16,646 bases of DNA from Ferrovibrio sp046294345 (GTDB taxonomy: Bacteria > Pseudomonadota > Alphaproteobacteria > Ferrovibrionales > Ferrovibrionaceae), in the NCBI GenBank assembly GCA_046294345.1, contig JBKBJT010000054.1:1-16646 (forward strand), in the 5' to 3' direction. A program made the translations under genes and the position numbers. Positions within the stretch are counted from its first letter, which is position 1; every line of letters starts with the position of its first letter. The notes under the pieces were generated by a model, which made no database searches, was not told where the DNA came from, and was given only the letters and a program-made list of their open reading frames with translations. Shown piece by piece: positions 6,364-13,708 of this stretch.

Positions 6364-7430
6364 ATATCCTTACGATTCTGGACGTCGTCATCGGCCTCGC
6401 TTTCCTGTATCTGCTGCTGAGTCTGCTGTGCATGGTGCTGCAGGAAATCGTGGCCGGCATCAACAACAGCCGCGGCAACATGCTGTTCGAGGCTATCGGC
6501 GCGCTGACCGGAGACCCGAAGCTGCAGCATGTCGGCAAGGCCATGCTGGAACATCCTCTGGCAGCGGGCCTGGTGCCCCATGGCTGGGGCATGCAGCGCG
6601 ATAACTGGTTCAAATCCCTGCTGGTAACAATCATGCCGTTCCTGGGCAGCCGGCGGCCGTCCTATATCGACCCGGATACCTTTGCCAGCATCGCCACCGA
6701 CCTGATCCGCCTGGATGGCAGCACCAGGGGAGGGCCGGTGCATCCCGCCTTTTCGGCCCTGCTGCATGAATCGGGCAATGACATGGCGGTGTTCCGCACC
6801 AAGGTCGGCGCCTGGTACAAGGCGGCCACGGACCGGCAGACCGGCCTGTACAAGCGCAAGGCGCAGCGCTGGCTTTTCTTCTATGGTCTCGGCCTTGCCA
6901 TCCTGCTCAATGTCGACACGTTGCAGATCGCTCGTTTCCTGTGGGACGGCGGCAACGCCACGCATGCTGCCGAGATCGCCGCCAAGGCTGCAACCTATGT
7001 GCAGCAGAACGACAGGCTGCCGGCCGTCACCGCAGAAAATCTGAATCCCCTGCTGCAGGCCGTGAAGGAGCTGAACCTGCCCATGGGCTGGGACAAGCCG
7101 GGGCTGTGCGCCATCGGCAAGGCCGCCTTCGGCGACGCCGCCGCGCTGCCGGTGATCGGCTGGATCGTCAGGCTGCCCGGTGCATTCTGCACAAAACCGG
7201 GCGTTGTTGCCCAACGGACCGAATACTCCAAGCCCGCCACAGGAAAGGCGACGGGCACGGACGAAAAGCCCAAATACGGCCCGGTTACTGCGGAAGCCTG
7301 GCTTGGCTGGCTCCTTACGGCCCTTGCTCTGTCACTCGGCGCACAGTTCTGGTTCGACACGCTGGGCAAGGTCGTCGGCCTTCGCGCGGCGGGCCGGAAA
7401 CCGGAAAGCCCGGCCCCGACCAACACGTAG
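6360..7430 (+). CDS. Conserved membrane protein of unknown function, coupled to patatin gene
   Basis: A 356-aa protein with hydrophobic segments at about 5-33, 171-185 and 311-330, with a possible fourth at 262-275, consistent with 3-4 membrane spans. Two blocks look like a conserved uncharacterised family: a middle 'W-Y-K...DRQTGLYKRKAQ' stretch (152-169) leading into NVDTLQIARFLW (184-195), and a C-terminal WLLTALALSLGAQFWFD (317-333) followed by LRAAGRKP (341-348). I recall similar blocks (DRxSGWYKRxxQ, NVDT, SLGAxFWFDxLxK) in unannotated bacterial membrane proteins, with no assigned activity. The ATG overlaps the patatin stop by 4 nt, so the two are translationally coupled and probably act together, for example as membrane anchor, receptor or regulator of the lipase (inference). 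It ends 3 nt from the convergent thioesterase gene. Confidence 0.75.
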   Translation: MNILTILDVVIGLAFLYLLLSLLCMVLQEIVAGINNSRGNMLFEAIGALTGDPKLQHVGKAMLEHPLAAGLVPHGWGMQRDNWFKSLLVTIMPFLGSRRPSYIDPDTFASIATDLIRLDGSTRGGPVHPAFSALLHESGNDMAVFRTKVGAWYKAATDRQTGLYKRKAQRWLFFYGLGLAILLNVDTLQIARFLWDGGNATHAAEIAAKAATYVQQNDRLPAVTAENLNPLLQAVKELNLPMGWDKPGLCAIGKAAFGDAAALPVIGWIVRLPGAFCTKPGVVAQRTEYSKPATGKATGTDEKPKYGPVTAEAWLGWLLTALALSLGAQFWFDTLGKVVGLRAAGRKPESPAPTNT

Positions 7431-7433
7431 TCT

Positions 7434-7856
7434 TCAGCGCTGGCCAATCAGCGCGTAGGTCAGGCTGGCCTGGGCGAAAGGCTCCTCGCGCTCGATACTG
7501 CGGAACACCGCTTCGCCGAACGCCAGGCTTTTGCCCAGCCGGATCACGCGGGTTTCGCACAGTACGTCCTGGTCTGCCACCGCGCGGAAGAAACTGGTGG
7601 TCTGGGTCACGGTCGCCATGTTGGCGAAGCGCTTCAGCGCGCTGGTGACGGCGAAGACCATGGCCGTATCGGCCACCGCCATGATCGCCTGGCCGCAGAG
7701 GATGCCGCCCACCCGGGCCAGCTTCGGGTTGTTGGGCAGGCGCAGCACCACGCGACCCGGTTCGATGCTGTCGAAGCGGAGATGCAGGTCGCGAATCCAG
7801 GGCGGGAAATTCTCGGTCAGAATGGCCTGGGCATCGGCAATGGTGAGTTCGGTCAT
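7434..7856 (-). CDS. PaaI-family hotdog thioesterase
   Basis: A 140-aa single hotdog domain of the PaaI type. Such enzymes hydrolyse acyl- or aryl-CoA thioesters in the cytoplasm. The signature region reads VGGILCGQAIMAVADTAM (49-66), with the likely catalytic Asp63 and the glycine pair 50-51 at the start of the hot-dog helix. The His of the classical HGG motif is Val49 here; many PaaI-like proteins of this broad group also lack that His. Length is typical. ATG 7856 is preceded by GGGAGG about 5 nt upstream. It is divergent from rsmB and convergent with the membrane protein gene. The substrate is unknown. Its nearness to the lipase may be incidental, since it is on the opposite strand. Confidence 0.85.
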   Translation of the reverse strand: MTELTIADAQAILTENFPPWIRDLHLRFDSIEPGRVVLRLPNNPKLARVGGILCGQAIMAVADTAMVFAVTSALKRFANMATVTQTTSFFRAVADQDVLCETRVIRLGKSLAFGEAVFRSIEREEPFAQASLTYALIGQR

Positions 7857-7879
7857 GGTGCCTCCCGGTCAGTGCCTCG

Positions 7880-7885
7880 ACTATA
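7880..7885 (-). promoter_or_regulatory. Possible -10 element (TATAGT) for the thioesterase gene
   Basis: In the 56-nt divergent spacer between the thioesterase and rsmB starts, the minus strand carries TATAGT, five of six matches to a sigma70 -10 box. It would place the transcription start roughly 15-20 nt before the start codon. The hexamer 17 nt upstream (GCTGTT) is a poor -35, so this is a weak call. Confidence 0.25.
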
Positions 7886-7912
7886 TCCCAGAGCAGGTCT
7901 AGAACAGCGGCC

Positions 7913-9217
7913 ATGTCCGACCAGCCCCCCGTTTCCGCACCGCTCAATCCCCGCCGTGTCGCCGCCAGCCTGCTGGATGGCGTACTGGGCAAGGGCCGCG
8001 CGCTGGACGACCTGCTGGCCGACGCCAAAACCGGCTTCCGAGACCTGGCCGATCGCGACCGCGCCTTCGTGCGCCGGCTGGTCGCCACGACCCTGCGCCG
8101 GCGCGGCCAGATCGATGGTTGCCTGCGCAAGTTCCTCACGCTCTGGCCCAAGGGCTTGCCGCGCGAGGCGATGCGGCTGGGCACGGCCGAATTGCTGTTC
8201 CTCGATGCGCCGCCCCATGCCGCCGTCGATTCAGCCGTCGACCTGATGCACCCGGAGCAGAAGAAGCCGCGCGGCCTGATCAATGCCGTGCTGCGCAAGG
8301 TGGCGACCGAAGGCGCCGCCATCGTGGCGCAGCAGGATGCAGCAAAGCAGAACACGCCCGAATGGCTGTGGCGCAGCTGGGAAGAGGCCTATGGCCCGGA
8401 CCTGGCGCGCGATATCGCATTGGCGCATCTGCAGGAAGCGCCGCTGGACATCAGCGTGAACGGTGATGCCGCCGCCTGGGCGGAAAAACTGCAGGCCGAA
8501 TTGCTGCCCAGCGGCAGCCTGCGCCGCCAGGCGCCGGGCGCGGTGGAAAGCCTGCCGGGTTATAATGATGGCGCCTGGTGGGTGCAGGATGCCGCCGCCT
8601 GCCTGCCGGCAAAACTGCTGGGCGATGTGACCGGCAAGACCGTGGCCGATCTCTGCGCGGCACCGGGCGGCAAGACCGCGCAACTGGCCGCCATGGGCGC
8701 GCAGGTGATGGCGGTGGACCGCTCGGATCCGCGCCTGAAGCGGCTGAAGGAAAATCTGAAACGCCTGCACCTGAAGGCCGAGGTGAGAACCGCCGAGATC
8801 GAACAATGGCAGCCGCCGCATTTGTTCGATGCCGTGTTGCTGGATGCGCCCTGTTCGGCCACCGGCACGATCCGCCGCCATCCCGACCTGCCGTATCTGA
8901 AAGACGAGACCGACGTGATGAAACTGGCCGCGTTGCAGCAGCGGCTGATCAGGGCGGCCTGGGCGATGCTGAAGCCCGGCGGAAAACTCGTCTACTGCGT
9001 CTGTTCGCTGCAGCCCGAGGAAGGCGAAAAACAGATGCCCATGCTGCGCGCCCTGCCTGGCGCGCGCATCCTGCCGGCCGAGGCTGCCAGGCTTGGCGTG
9101 CCGGAGGATGCGGTGACATCCGATGGCGCCCTGCGCACCCTGCCCTGCCACTGGGCGGAGCGCGGCGGCATGGACGGCTTCTTCGCCGTCTGCCTGGAGA
9201 AAACCGCCGCCCAATAA
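7913..9217 (+). CDS. rsmB: RsmB/NOP-family class I SAM-dependent RNA m5C methyltransferase
   Basis: A 434-aa enzyme methylating C5 of cytosine in RNA, in E. coli 16S rRNA C967. A NusB-like RNA-binding domain occupies roughly residues 10-140 (VAASLLDGVL, RDRAFVRRLV, INAVLRKV). The Rossmann methyltransferase domain follows, with the SAM-binding motif DLCAAPGGKT (246-255), motif IV DAPCSATGTIRRHPD (311-325; Cys314) and motif VI YCVCSLQPEEGE (361-372), where Cys364 is the probable nucleophile. Length matches RsmB. ATG 7913 has only a weak ribosome site. It converges on the tartrate dehydratase gene with 8 nt between stops. In related genomes I recall rsmB lying beside rpe and the heparinase gene; here they are about 4 kb apart. 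Confidence 0.9.
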   Translation: MSDQPPVSAPLNPRRVAASLLDGVLGKGRALDDLLADAKTGFRDLADRDRAFVRRLVATTLRRRGQIDGCLRKFLTLWPKGLPREAMRLGTAELLFLDAPPHAAVDSAVDLMHPEQKKPRGLINAVLRKVATEGAAIVAQQDAAKQNTPEWLWRSWEEAYGPDLARDIALAHLQEAPLDISVNGDAAAWAEKLQAELLPSGSLRRQAPGAVESLPGYNDGAWWVQDAAACLPAKLLGDVTGKTVADLCAAPGGKTAQLAAMGAQVMAVDRSDPRLKRLKENLKRLHLKAEVRTAEIEQWQPPHLFDAVLLDAPCSATGTIRRHPDLPYLKDETDVMKLAALQQRLIRAAWAMLKPGGKLVYCVCSLQPEEGEKQMPMLRALPGARILPAEAARLGVPEDAVTSDGALRTLPCHWAERGGMDGFFAVCLEKTAAQ

Positions 9218-9225
9218 GCCGCCGC

Positions 9226-10392
9226 CTAGTCGAGAAACGATTTCATCACGGCATAAAGTTCGGATTTCGCCTCGAAGCCCACGCCCGGAATCTGCGGCAG
9301 GCCGACATAACCGTCTTCCACCGCGATGCCATCGGCAAAACCGCCGAAGGGCTTGAACACGTCGGGATAACTTTCGTTGCCGCCCAGATGCAGGCCGGCC
9401 GCGATGTTCAGCGACATCTGGTGCCCGCCATGGGGCACCACGCGCCGCGTGGACCAGCCGTGGTCCTTCAGCATGTCGAGCGTGCGCAGGTATTCCACCA
9501 GGCCATAGGACAGCGCGCAGTCGAATTGCAGCCAGTCGCGGTCAGGCCGCATGCCGCCGAAGCGGATCAGGTTGCGCGCATCCTGCATGGAGAACAGATT
9601 CTCGCCGGTGGCCATCGGCCTGTCGTAATGTTTTGCCAGCTCGGCCTGCAGCGCATAATCCAGCGGATCGCCGACTTCCTCATACCAGAACAGGTCGTAG
9701 GGCAGCAGCGCCTTGCCGTATTCGATGGCGGTGGCCAGATCGAAACGGCCGTTGACGTCGACGCAGAGATTGCGGCCTTCGCCCACGATCTTGATCACGG
9801 CCTCGATGCGGCGGATGTCTTCCGCCAGCGATTCGCCGCCGATCTTCATCTTCACGACGCGGTAGCCGCGGTCGCGATAACTCTTCATCTCGTCCTGCAG
9901 AGCGGTCAGGTCCTTGCCGGGATAGTAATACCCGCCGGCGGCATAGACCCAGACGCGATCATCGGCCACGCCGTTGCGATAGCGGTCGGCCAGCAGGCGC
10001 CAGAGCGGCACGCCCGCGATCTTGGCCACCGCATCCCACACCGCCATGTCGAGCGTGCCGACAGCCACCGAGCGTTCGCCATGGCCGCCAGGCTTCTCGT
10101 TGGTCATCAGGGTTTTCCAGATGGCGAACGGATCGAGATTGTTGTTGGCCGTATCCACCAAAGTGTCGGGATCTGCTTCCATCAGACGCGGCAGGAAGCG
10201 CTCGCGCATGAGCGCGCCCTGGCCGTAGCGACCGTTGGAATTGAAGCCGAAGCCCACCACCGGCTTGCCGTCACGGACCACATCGGTGATCACGGCGACG
10301 ATCGAGCAGGTCATTTTCGAGAAATCGATATAGGCATTGGCGATCGGCGAGGCGATCGAGACGGTTTTCTCGCGGACTTCAACGATGCGCAT
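9226..10392 (-). CDS. tarD: D(-)-tartrate dehydratase-like enolase-superfamily enzyme
   Basis: A 388-aa member of the mandelate racemase/enolase superfamily that closely matches the Bradyrhizobium D-tartrate dehydratase as I recall it. That enzyme dehydrates D-tartrate to oxaloacetate with Mg2+. Shared blocks include SPIANAYIDFSKMT (15-28), GFNSNGRYGQG (49-59), NEKPGGHGERSVAVGT (98-113), YAAGGYYYPGK (150-160) and MRPDRDWLQFDCALSYG (281-297). The predicted catalytic Lys is K183 in KMK (181-183), and the metal ligands are D212, E238 and E264. The other-face base is H321 in PHGGHQMS. These sit one residue below the Bradyrhizobium numbering, consistent with a one-residue shorter N-terminus. ATG 10392 has AGGAG 7 nt upstream. 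No tartrate transporter or regulator is adjacent. Confidence 0.88.
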   Translation of the reverse strand: MRIVEVREKTVSIASPIANAYIDFSKMTCSIVAVITDVVRDGKPVVGFGFNSNGRYGQGALMRERFLPRLMEADPDTLVDTANNNLDPFAIWKTLMTNEKPGGHGERSVAVGTLDMAVWDAVAKIAGVPLWRLLADRYRNGVADDRVWVYAAGGYYYPGKDLTALQDEMKSYRDRGYRVVKMKIGGESLAEDIRRIEAVIKIVGEGRNLCVDVNGRFDLATAIEYGKALLPYDLFWYEEVGDPLDYALQAELAKHYDRPMATGENLFSMQDARNLIRFGGMRPDRDWLQFDCALSYGLVEYLRTLDMLKDHGWSTRRVVPHGGHQMSLNIAAGLHLGGNESYPDVFKPFGGFADGIAVEDGYVGLPQIPGVGFEAKSELYAVMKSFLD

Positions 10393-10449
10393 GCGACGCT
10401 CCTGCTCTGGCGGGCCGCAGCATAGGTCGTTTGGGAAACGGGATACAGA

Positions 10450-10467
10450 GGCGCGGCGAAAGGCGCC
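10450..10467. terminator. Weak GC hairpin downstream of the N-acetylmuramoyl-L-alanine amidase gene
   Basis: GGCGC (10450-10454) / GCGCC (10463-10467) with loop GGCGAAAG lies 4 nt past the amidase stop and before the tarD start on the same strand. No T run follows on the minus strand, so if it acts at all it may be an RNA-stabilising or Rho-related structure. It is the only structure seen in the 79-nt gap. Confidence 0.2.
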
Positions 10468-10471
10468 GGGC

Positions 10472-11308
10472 TTATGCCTCGCGCAGGTCGGCGGCGACGG
10501 GAGCGATCTGCTCGGCCAGGAAACGTGCCAGTTCGGCGCGGCTTTTCGGGCTGCGCAGGATGCGTTCGTCCTGCGGATTGGACAGGAAGCCCGTCTCGAT
10601 CAGCACCGAGGGAATGGCGGGCGAGCGCAGCACGGCGAAATTGGCCTGCCGCATCGGGTTTTCCAGCAGCTGCACGCGGCGGCCGACGCCGGTGATGATG
10701 CGGCGCTTGGCCGAGAGCGAGGCATTGTGGCTGTGGCGGCGGGCCAAGTCGATCAGGATGGCCGCCGTCTGCTTGTCGGTGGCGCCGGTATCGAAACCAT
10801 AGATGGCATCCACCTGGTTCTCGCGGTCGGCTAGGCGGCGGGCGAAATCGTCCGAGGCCTTGTCGGCGCGGCTGTAAGCCGACAGGCCGCGCGCGCCGCG
10901 ATTGGGCGCCGCGTCGGCATGAATCGAGATGAACAGGTCGGCACTTTTCTCATGGGCGAAAGCGACCCGGCTGGGCAGCGGAATATAGGCATCGCGGTCC
11001 CGGGTCATGAAGACCCTGATATCGGGATTGCCGGCCAGCATCTGGCGGATGCTCTGGCAGATCGACAGGGTGACGTCCTTCTCCTCGGTGCCGGTGACGC
11101 CGATGGCGCCGGGATCGCGGCCGCCATGGCCCGGATCGAGCACCACGACAGCCGGCGGCCGTTTCGGCGCCGGCCTGGCGCCCACCGACGGCTTGCTGCC
11201 CGGAACCGGCACGGCCCCCTTGCGCGCGGCGGCCTGCCCCGGCGCCGCGAAAGCGGCGCTGCCGAGCAGCCCGAGCAGGGAAGAGATCACCAAGCGTCGC
11301 GTATACAT
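10472..11308 (-). CDS. N-acetylmuramoyl-L-alanine amidase (AmiC-type, exported)
   Basis: A 278-aa zinc amidase (Amidase_3) that cuts the bond between muramic acid and the peptide stem, as in septal peptidoglycan splitting. Zinc and catalytic residues are visible: H61 in DPGHGG (58-63), E76 in GTEEKDV, H130 in ISIHAD (127-132) and the general acid E238 in LIETGFLSN (236-244). The N-terminus YTRRLVISSLLGLLGSAAFA has twin Arg at 4-5, a short hydrophobic core and AxA cleavage near 22, suggesting Tat export as for E. coli AmiA/AmiC. A Pro/Lys/Arg-rich linker (about 25-52) precedes the catalytic domain. There is no AMIN domain, so it is shorter than AmiC. ATG 11308 has AAGG just upstream. It is followed by tarD on the same strand, which has no obvious functional link. 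Confidence 0.92.
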   Translation of the reverse strand: MYTRRLVISSLLGLLGSAAFAAPGQAAARKGAVPVPGSKPSVGARPAPKRPPAVVVLDPGHGGRDPGAIGVTGTEEKDVTLSICQSIRQMLAGNPDIRVFMTRDRDAYIPLPSRVAFAHEKSADLFISIHADAAPNRGARGLSAYSRADKASDDFARRLADRENQVDAIYGFDTGATDKQTAAILIDLARRHSHNASLSAKRRIITGVGRRVQLLENPMRQANFAVLRSPAIPSVLIETGFLSNPQDERILRSPKSRAELARFLAEQIAPVAADLREA

Positions 11309-11440
11309 GCCTTGTCCATCGACCGAATCGGATAAGCGCGCGAATCGGCAGCCGTGGCGGGACGATAAACGCCCGCAGGACTCCCCGGCAAGGACAGTCC
11401 GCGTTCAGGCTGACAAGAGATGATGAACGCTTGGTTAAGA

Positions 11441-11459
11441 ACGGCCGGATTAACGGCCG
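11441..11459 (-). terminator. Candidate Rho-independent terminator at the end of the glycerophosphodiesterase gene
   Basis: On the minus strand, CGGCCG (11459-11454), a loop TTAATC that contains the TAA stop codon, and CGGCCG (11447-11442) form a 6-bp all-GC stem, followed by TTCTTAACC. The stem is strong and the following T-rich run is short. The remaining 130 nt to the amidase start hold no other feature I can support; the amidase promoter is presumably there. Confidence 0.5.
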
Positions 11460-12598
11460 CGGGCCCGCACCGCCATATCGGGGAAATCGCTGAACAGCCC
11501 ATCCACGCCAAGGTCGAAGAAAGCCTGGTATTCCTTCAGGGGATCGCCGTTGAAGTCGGCCGCCAGGCGGCGCGGCTCGCTGCGGAAGGTCCAGGTATGG
11601 ACAAACAGCCCCACGGCATGGGCATCGCGCACCACCTCGCTGGGCGGCAGAAGCACGCGGTCGCGGTCGTCCAGCTTGCCGTCGCCGTTCAGGTCGTCCG
11701 GTTTGCCGTCGTTGTCGCGGTCGAGCTGGCGGGCCGAGCGCAAATAGGGTTTCCACGGTCCGACGCCATCGGCATAGGTCTTGATTTCGGCGAGACCGGC
11801 CTTGCCAACCAGATCCTTGAAAGTGCGCTTGTCGCCGGCCACGACGAAATCGTAGGGCTGGGCGTAAGGCGTGGCGAGCACGACATTGCCGTCCTTGTCG
11901 ATATCGTCGGCATCCACCAGCTGCACGAGACGCACATTCGTCCTGCCGCGCAGGTATTTCAGGTTGGCGGTCTCGAAGCTCTGGATGATCACCGGCGCGG
12001 TCTTTTCGGTCCAGCCCTCGGTCTTGAGTGCAGCCAGCAGGCGATCTTCCAGCTTGAGGCCGATCTGGTCGTGGAACGTCGGGTGCTTGGTCTCGGGGTA
12101 GATGCCGACGGTGCGGCCGGTGCGGGCCGATTCCGCCTTCACCAGGGCGATCACCTCCTGCAGCGTCGGAATCTGGAATTGCCCATTCCTGGACTGGTCG
12201 CGCTCGGCGAAAGCCTGTTTGGCGCGCAGCGTCTTGATCTCGGCCAGGGTGAAATCGCCGGCGAACCAGTCGGTGGTGTCGATGCCGTCGACTTTTTTCG
12301 TGACCTTGCGGCTGGCGAATTCCGGCCGGTCGGCCACGTCGGTGGTGCCGCCCAGCATGGGTTCGTGGCGGGCGATCAGCACGCCGTCCCTGGTGGCGAC
12401 CAGGTCGGGCTCGATGAAATCGGCGCCCATCTCGATGGCCAGTTTGTAGGCCTCCAGCGTGTGTTCGGGCAGATAGCCGCTGGCGCCGCGATGACCTATC
12501 ACCAGCGGCGGCTGGCCGTTGAGGGTGGGCTGCTGGGCCAGGGCATCAGGCGAAGCGGCCAGCAGCAGGGCCAGGGTAGGAAGAAGGACGCGCAGCAT
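11450..12598 (-). CDS. Secreted glycerophosphodiester phosphodiesterase (GlpQ-like)
   Basis: A 382-aa periplasmic phosphodiesterase that would release glycerol 3-phosphate from deacylated phospholipids. The signal peptide is residues 1 to about 21 (LLPTLALLLAA...ALA). GDPD motifs are present: GHRG (35-38, His36 and Arg37), PEHT (44-47), EPDL (63-66, metal ligands Glu63 and Asp65), H78 of ARHEP, and YPETK (167-171). The C-terminal VHTWTFR is at 333-339. Two acidic loops, DDIDKDGN (231-238) and DRDNDGKPDDLNGDGKLDDRD (293-313), look like EF-hand or dockerin-type calcium loops. ATG 12598 is chosen over an in-frame upstream start at 12691 because it begins a clean signal peptide and has GGAG about 9 nt upstream. 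The 96-nt gap to dnaJ holds a hairpin. Confidence 0.9.
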   Translation of the reverse strand: MLRVLLPTLALLLAASPDALAQQPTLNGQPPLVIGHRGASGYLPEHTLEAYKLAIEMGADFIEPDLVATRDGVLIARHEPMLGGTTDVADRPEFASRKVTKKVDGIDTTDWFAGDFTLAEIKTLRAKQAFAERDQSRNGQFQIPTLQEVIALVKAESARTGRTVGIYPETKHPTFHDQIGLKLEDRLLAALKTEGWTEKTAPVIIQSFETANLKYLRGRTNVRLVQLVDADDIDKDGNVVLATPYAQPYDFVVAGDKRTFKDLVGKAGLAEIKTYADGVGPWKPYLRSARQLDRDNDGKPDDLNGDGKLDDRDRVLLPPSEVVRDAHAVGLFVHTWTFRSEPRRLAADFNGDPLKEYQAFFDLGVDGLFSDFPDMAVRARGR

Positions 12599-12664
12599 GG
12601 AAGATCGCTCCGGGCAGATTCGAACCGGAGCACAGCAAAGCAGACTTCTGTGACAGTTGATCAC

Positions 12665-12687
12665 ATGCATCCCGCATAGGGGTGCAT
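12665..12687. repeat. Perfect-stem hairpin between dnaJ and the glycerophosphodiesterase gene
   Basis: ATGCATCCC (12665-12673), loop GCATA, GGGGTGCAT (12679-12687): a 9-bp stem with a single G-T wobble, starting 7 nt after the dnaJ stop codon. No T run follows on the minus strand, so it is not a classical Rho-independent terminator. It could protect the dnaJ mRNA 3' end or mark the boundary between the dnaJ operon and the phosphodiesterase transcript. Confidence 0.45.
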
Positions 12688-12694
12688 GCACGGC

Positions 12695-13678
12695 TCACTC
12701 GACCGTATATTTGGCCCGCACGTCGTATTTGTGCGACTTCACCCAGCCCTCGATCAGCTTTTCCAGCGCCGAATTGGGTTTCTCGGGCAGCACGATCTTC
12801 AGCTTCACATACTGGTCGCCGCGCTGGTCGGAAGCGCCGCCCTTGAGCGGAAAACCGCGACCCTTCAGCCGCAGCGTGGTGCCCGAGCTGGCGCCCTTGG
12901 GCACGGCGACCGCCACCATGCCGTCGATGGTGGGCACGGGAATCTTGGCGCCCAGCACGGCCTCGTCCAGCGTGACCGGCAGTTCAAGGTGGATATCGTC
13001 GCCCTGGCGGATGAAGAAGGGATGCGGCTCGACCGTCACCTCGATCAGCGCGTCGCCGGCCTCGCCGCCATTGCGGCCGGCATCGCCCTGATGGCGCAGG
13101 CGTATCTGCTGGCCATCGACCAGCCCGGCGGGAATGGTGACGTCGAGCTGCTTGGCATCGGGCATGGTCAGCCGGCGCTTGCAGCCGCGGGCGGCATCCA
13201 GGAAACCGATCTTCAGATTGAAATGGCGGTCGGCGCCGCGCATCGGCCGATTGGTGCGCGCCCCTGGGCCGGCACCCGCGCCACCGCGCGTGCGCCGCAT
13301 CTGGCCGAAAATCTCGTCGAAGATATCCTCGCCGCCGCCCTCGAAACCGCCGAAACCGAAATCGGCATTGCCGCCGAACGGGCCACGGCCACCGCGCGCG
13401 CCGGAGCCAGCACCCGGGCCGCCGCGGAAACCGCCGCCAAAGCCACGGGCGCGTGGCTGGCCGGCAGCATCGATCTCGCCGCGATCGTATTTACCCCGCT
13501 TCTCGGCATCGCCCAGGATATCGTAGGCGGCCGAGACTTCCTTGAACCGTTCGGCTGCCTTGGCATTGTCCGGGTTGCGGTCGGGATGCAGTTCCTTGGC
13601 CAGCTTGCGATAGGCCTTGCGCAGATCGTCCTGACTGACACCGCGCGCCACGCCGAGCACTTCGTAGGGATCACGCAT
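12695..13678 (-). CDS. CbpA-type DnaJ co-chaperone (no zinc finger)
   Basis: A 327-aa type II Hsp40 that would stimulate the ATPase of DnaK and deliver clients. The J domain is residues 4-66 with the HPD motif at 31-33. The Gly/Phe-rich linker runs from about 79 to 125 (for example GFGGGFRGG, DFGFGGFEGGG), and two C-terminal beta-barrel client-binding domains cover about 150-325. No CxxCxGxG zinc-finger repeats exist between them, so it is CbpA/DjlA-like in layout rather than DnaJ proper. Length is typical of CbpA. ATG 13678 has GGGGAG about 9 nt upstream. It is third in an apparent operon after the lipoprotein and Sel1 genes, 30 nt after the latter. Its role as a second, possibly envelope-stress related, co-chaperone is an inference from context. 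Confidence 0.92.
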   Translation of the reverse strand: MRDPYEVLGVARGVSQDDLRKAYRKLAKELHPDRNPDNAKAAERFKEVSAAYDILGDAEKRGKYDRGEIDAAGQPRARGFGGGFRGGPGAGSGARGGRGPFGGNADFGFGGFEGGGEDIFDEIFGQMRRTRGGAGAGPGARTNRPMRGADRHFNLKIGFLDAARGCKRRLTMPDAKQLDVTIPAGLVDGQQIRLRHQGDAGRNGGEAGDALIEVTVEPHPFFIRQGDDIHLELPVTLDEAVLGAKIPVPTIDGMVAVAVPKGASSGTTLRLKGRGFPLKGGASDQRGDQYVKLKIVLPEKPNSALEKLIEGWVKSHKYDVRAKYTVE

Positions 13679-13708
13679 CTTCGCCGCTCCCCCGCACCAG
13701 GCCCGGCT

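Noticed and set aside
8578..10425. Long open frame on the plus strand (about 600 codons) across rsmB and tarD
   Set aside because: It is an out-of-frame and antisense shadow of two clearly identified enzymes; its translation is Arg/His/Gly-rich with no recognisable domain.
12649..12665. CRP-like inverted repeat TGTGA-N7-TCACA upstream of the glycerophosphodiesterase gene
   Set aside because: The CRP/FNR consensus spacing is six bases, here seven, and no other supporting site or promoter is visible.
11420..12679. Plus-strand open frame of about 420 codons opposite the glycerophosphodiesterase gene
   Set aside because: Antisense shadow of a gene with a clean signal peptide and all catalytic motifs.
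12599..12691. Upstream start extending the glycerophosphodiesterase by 31 residues
   Set aside because: It would bury the signal peptide behind a Cys/His-rich segment that also overlaps the intergenic hairpin.
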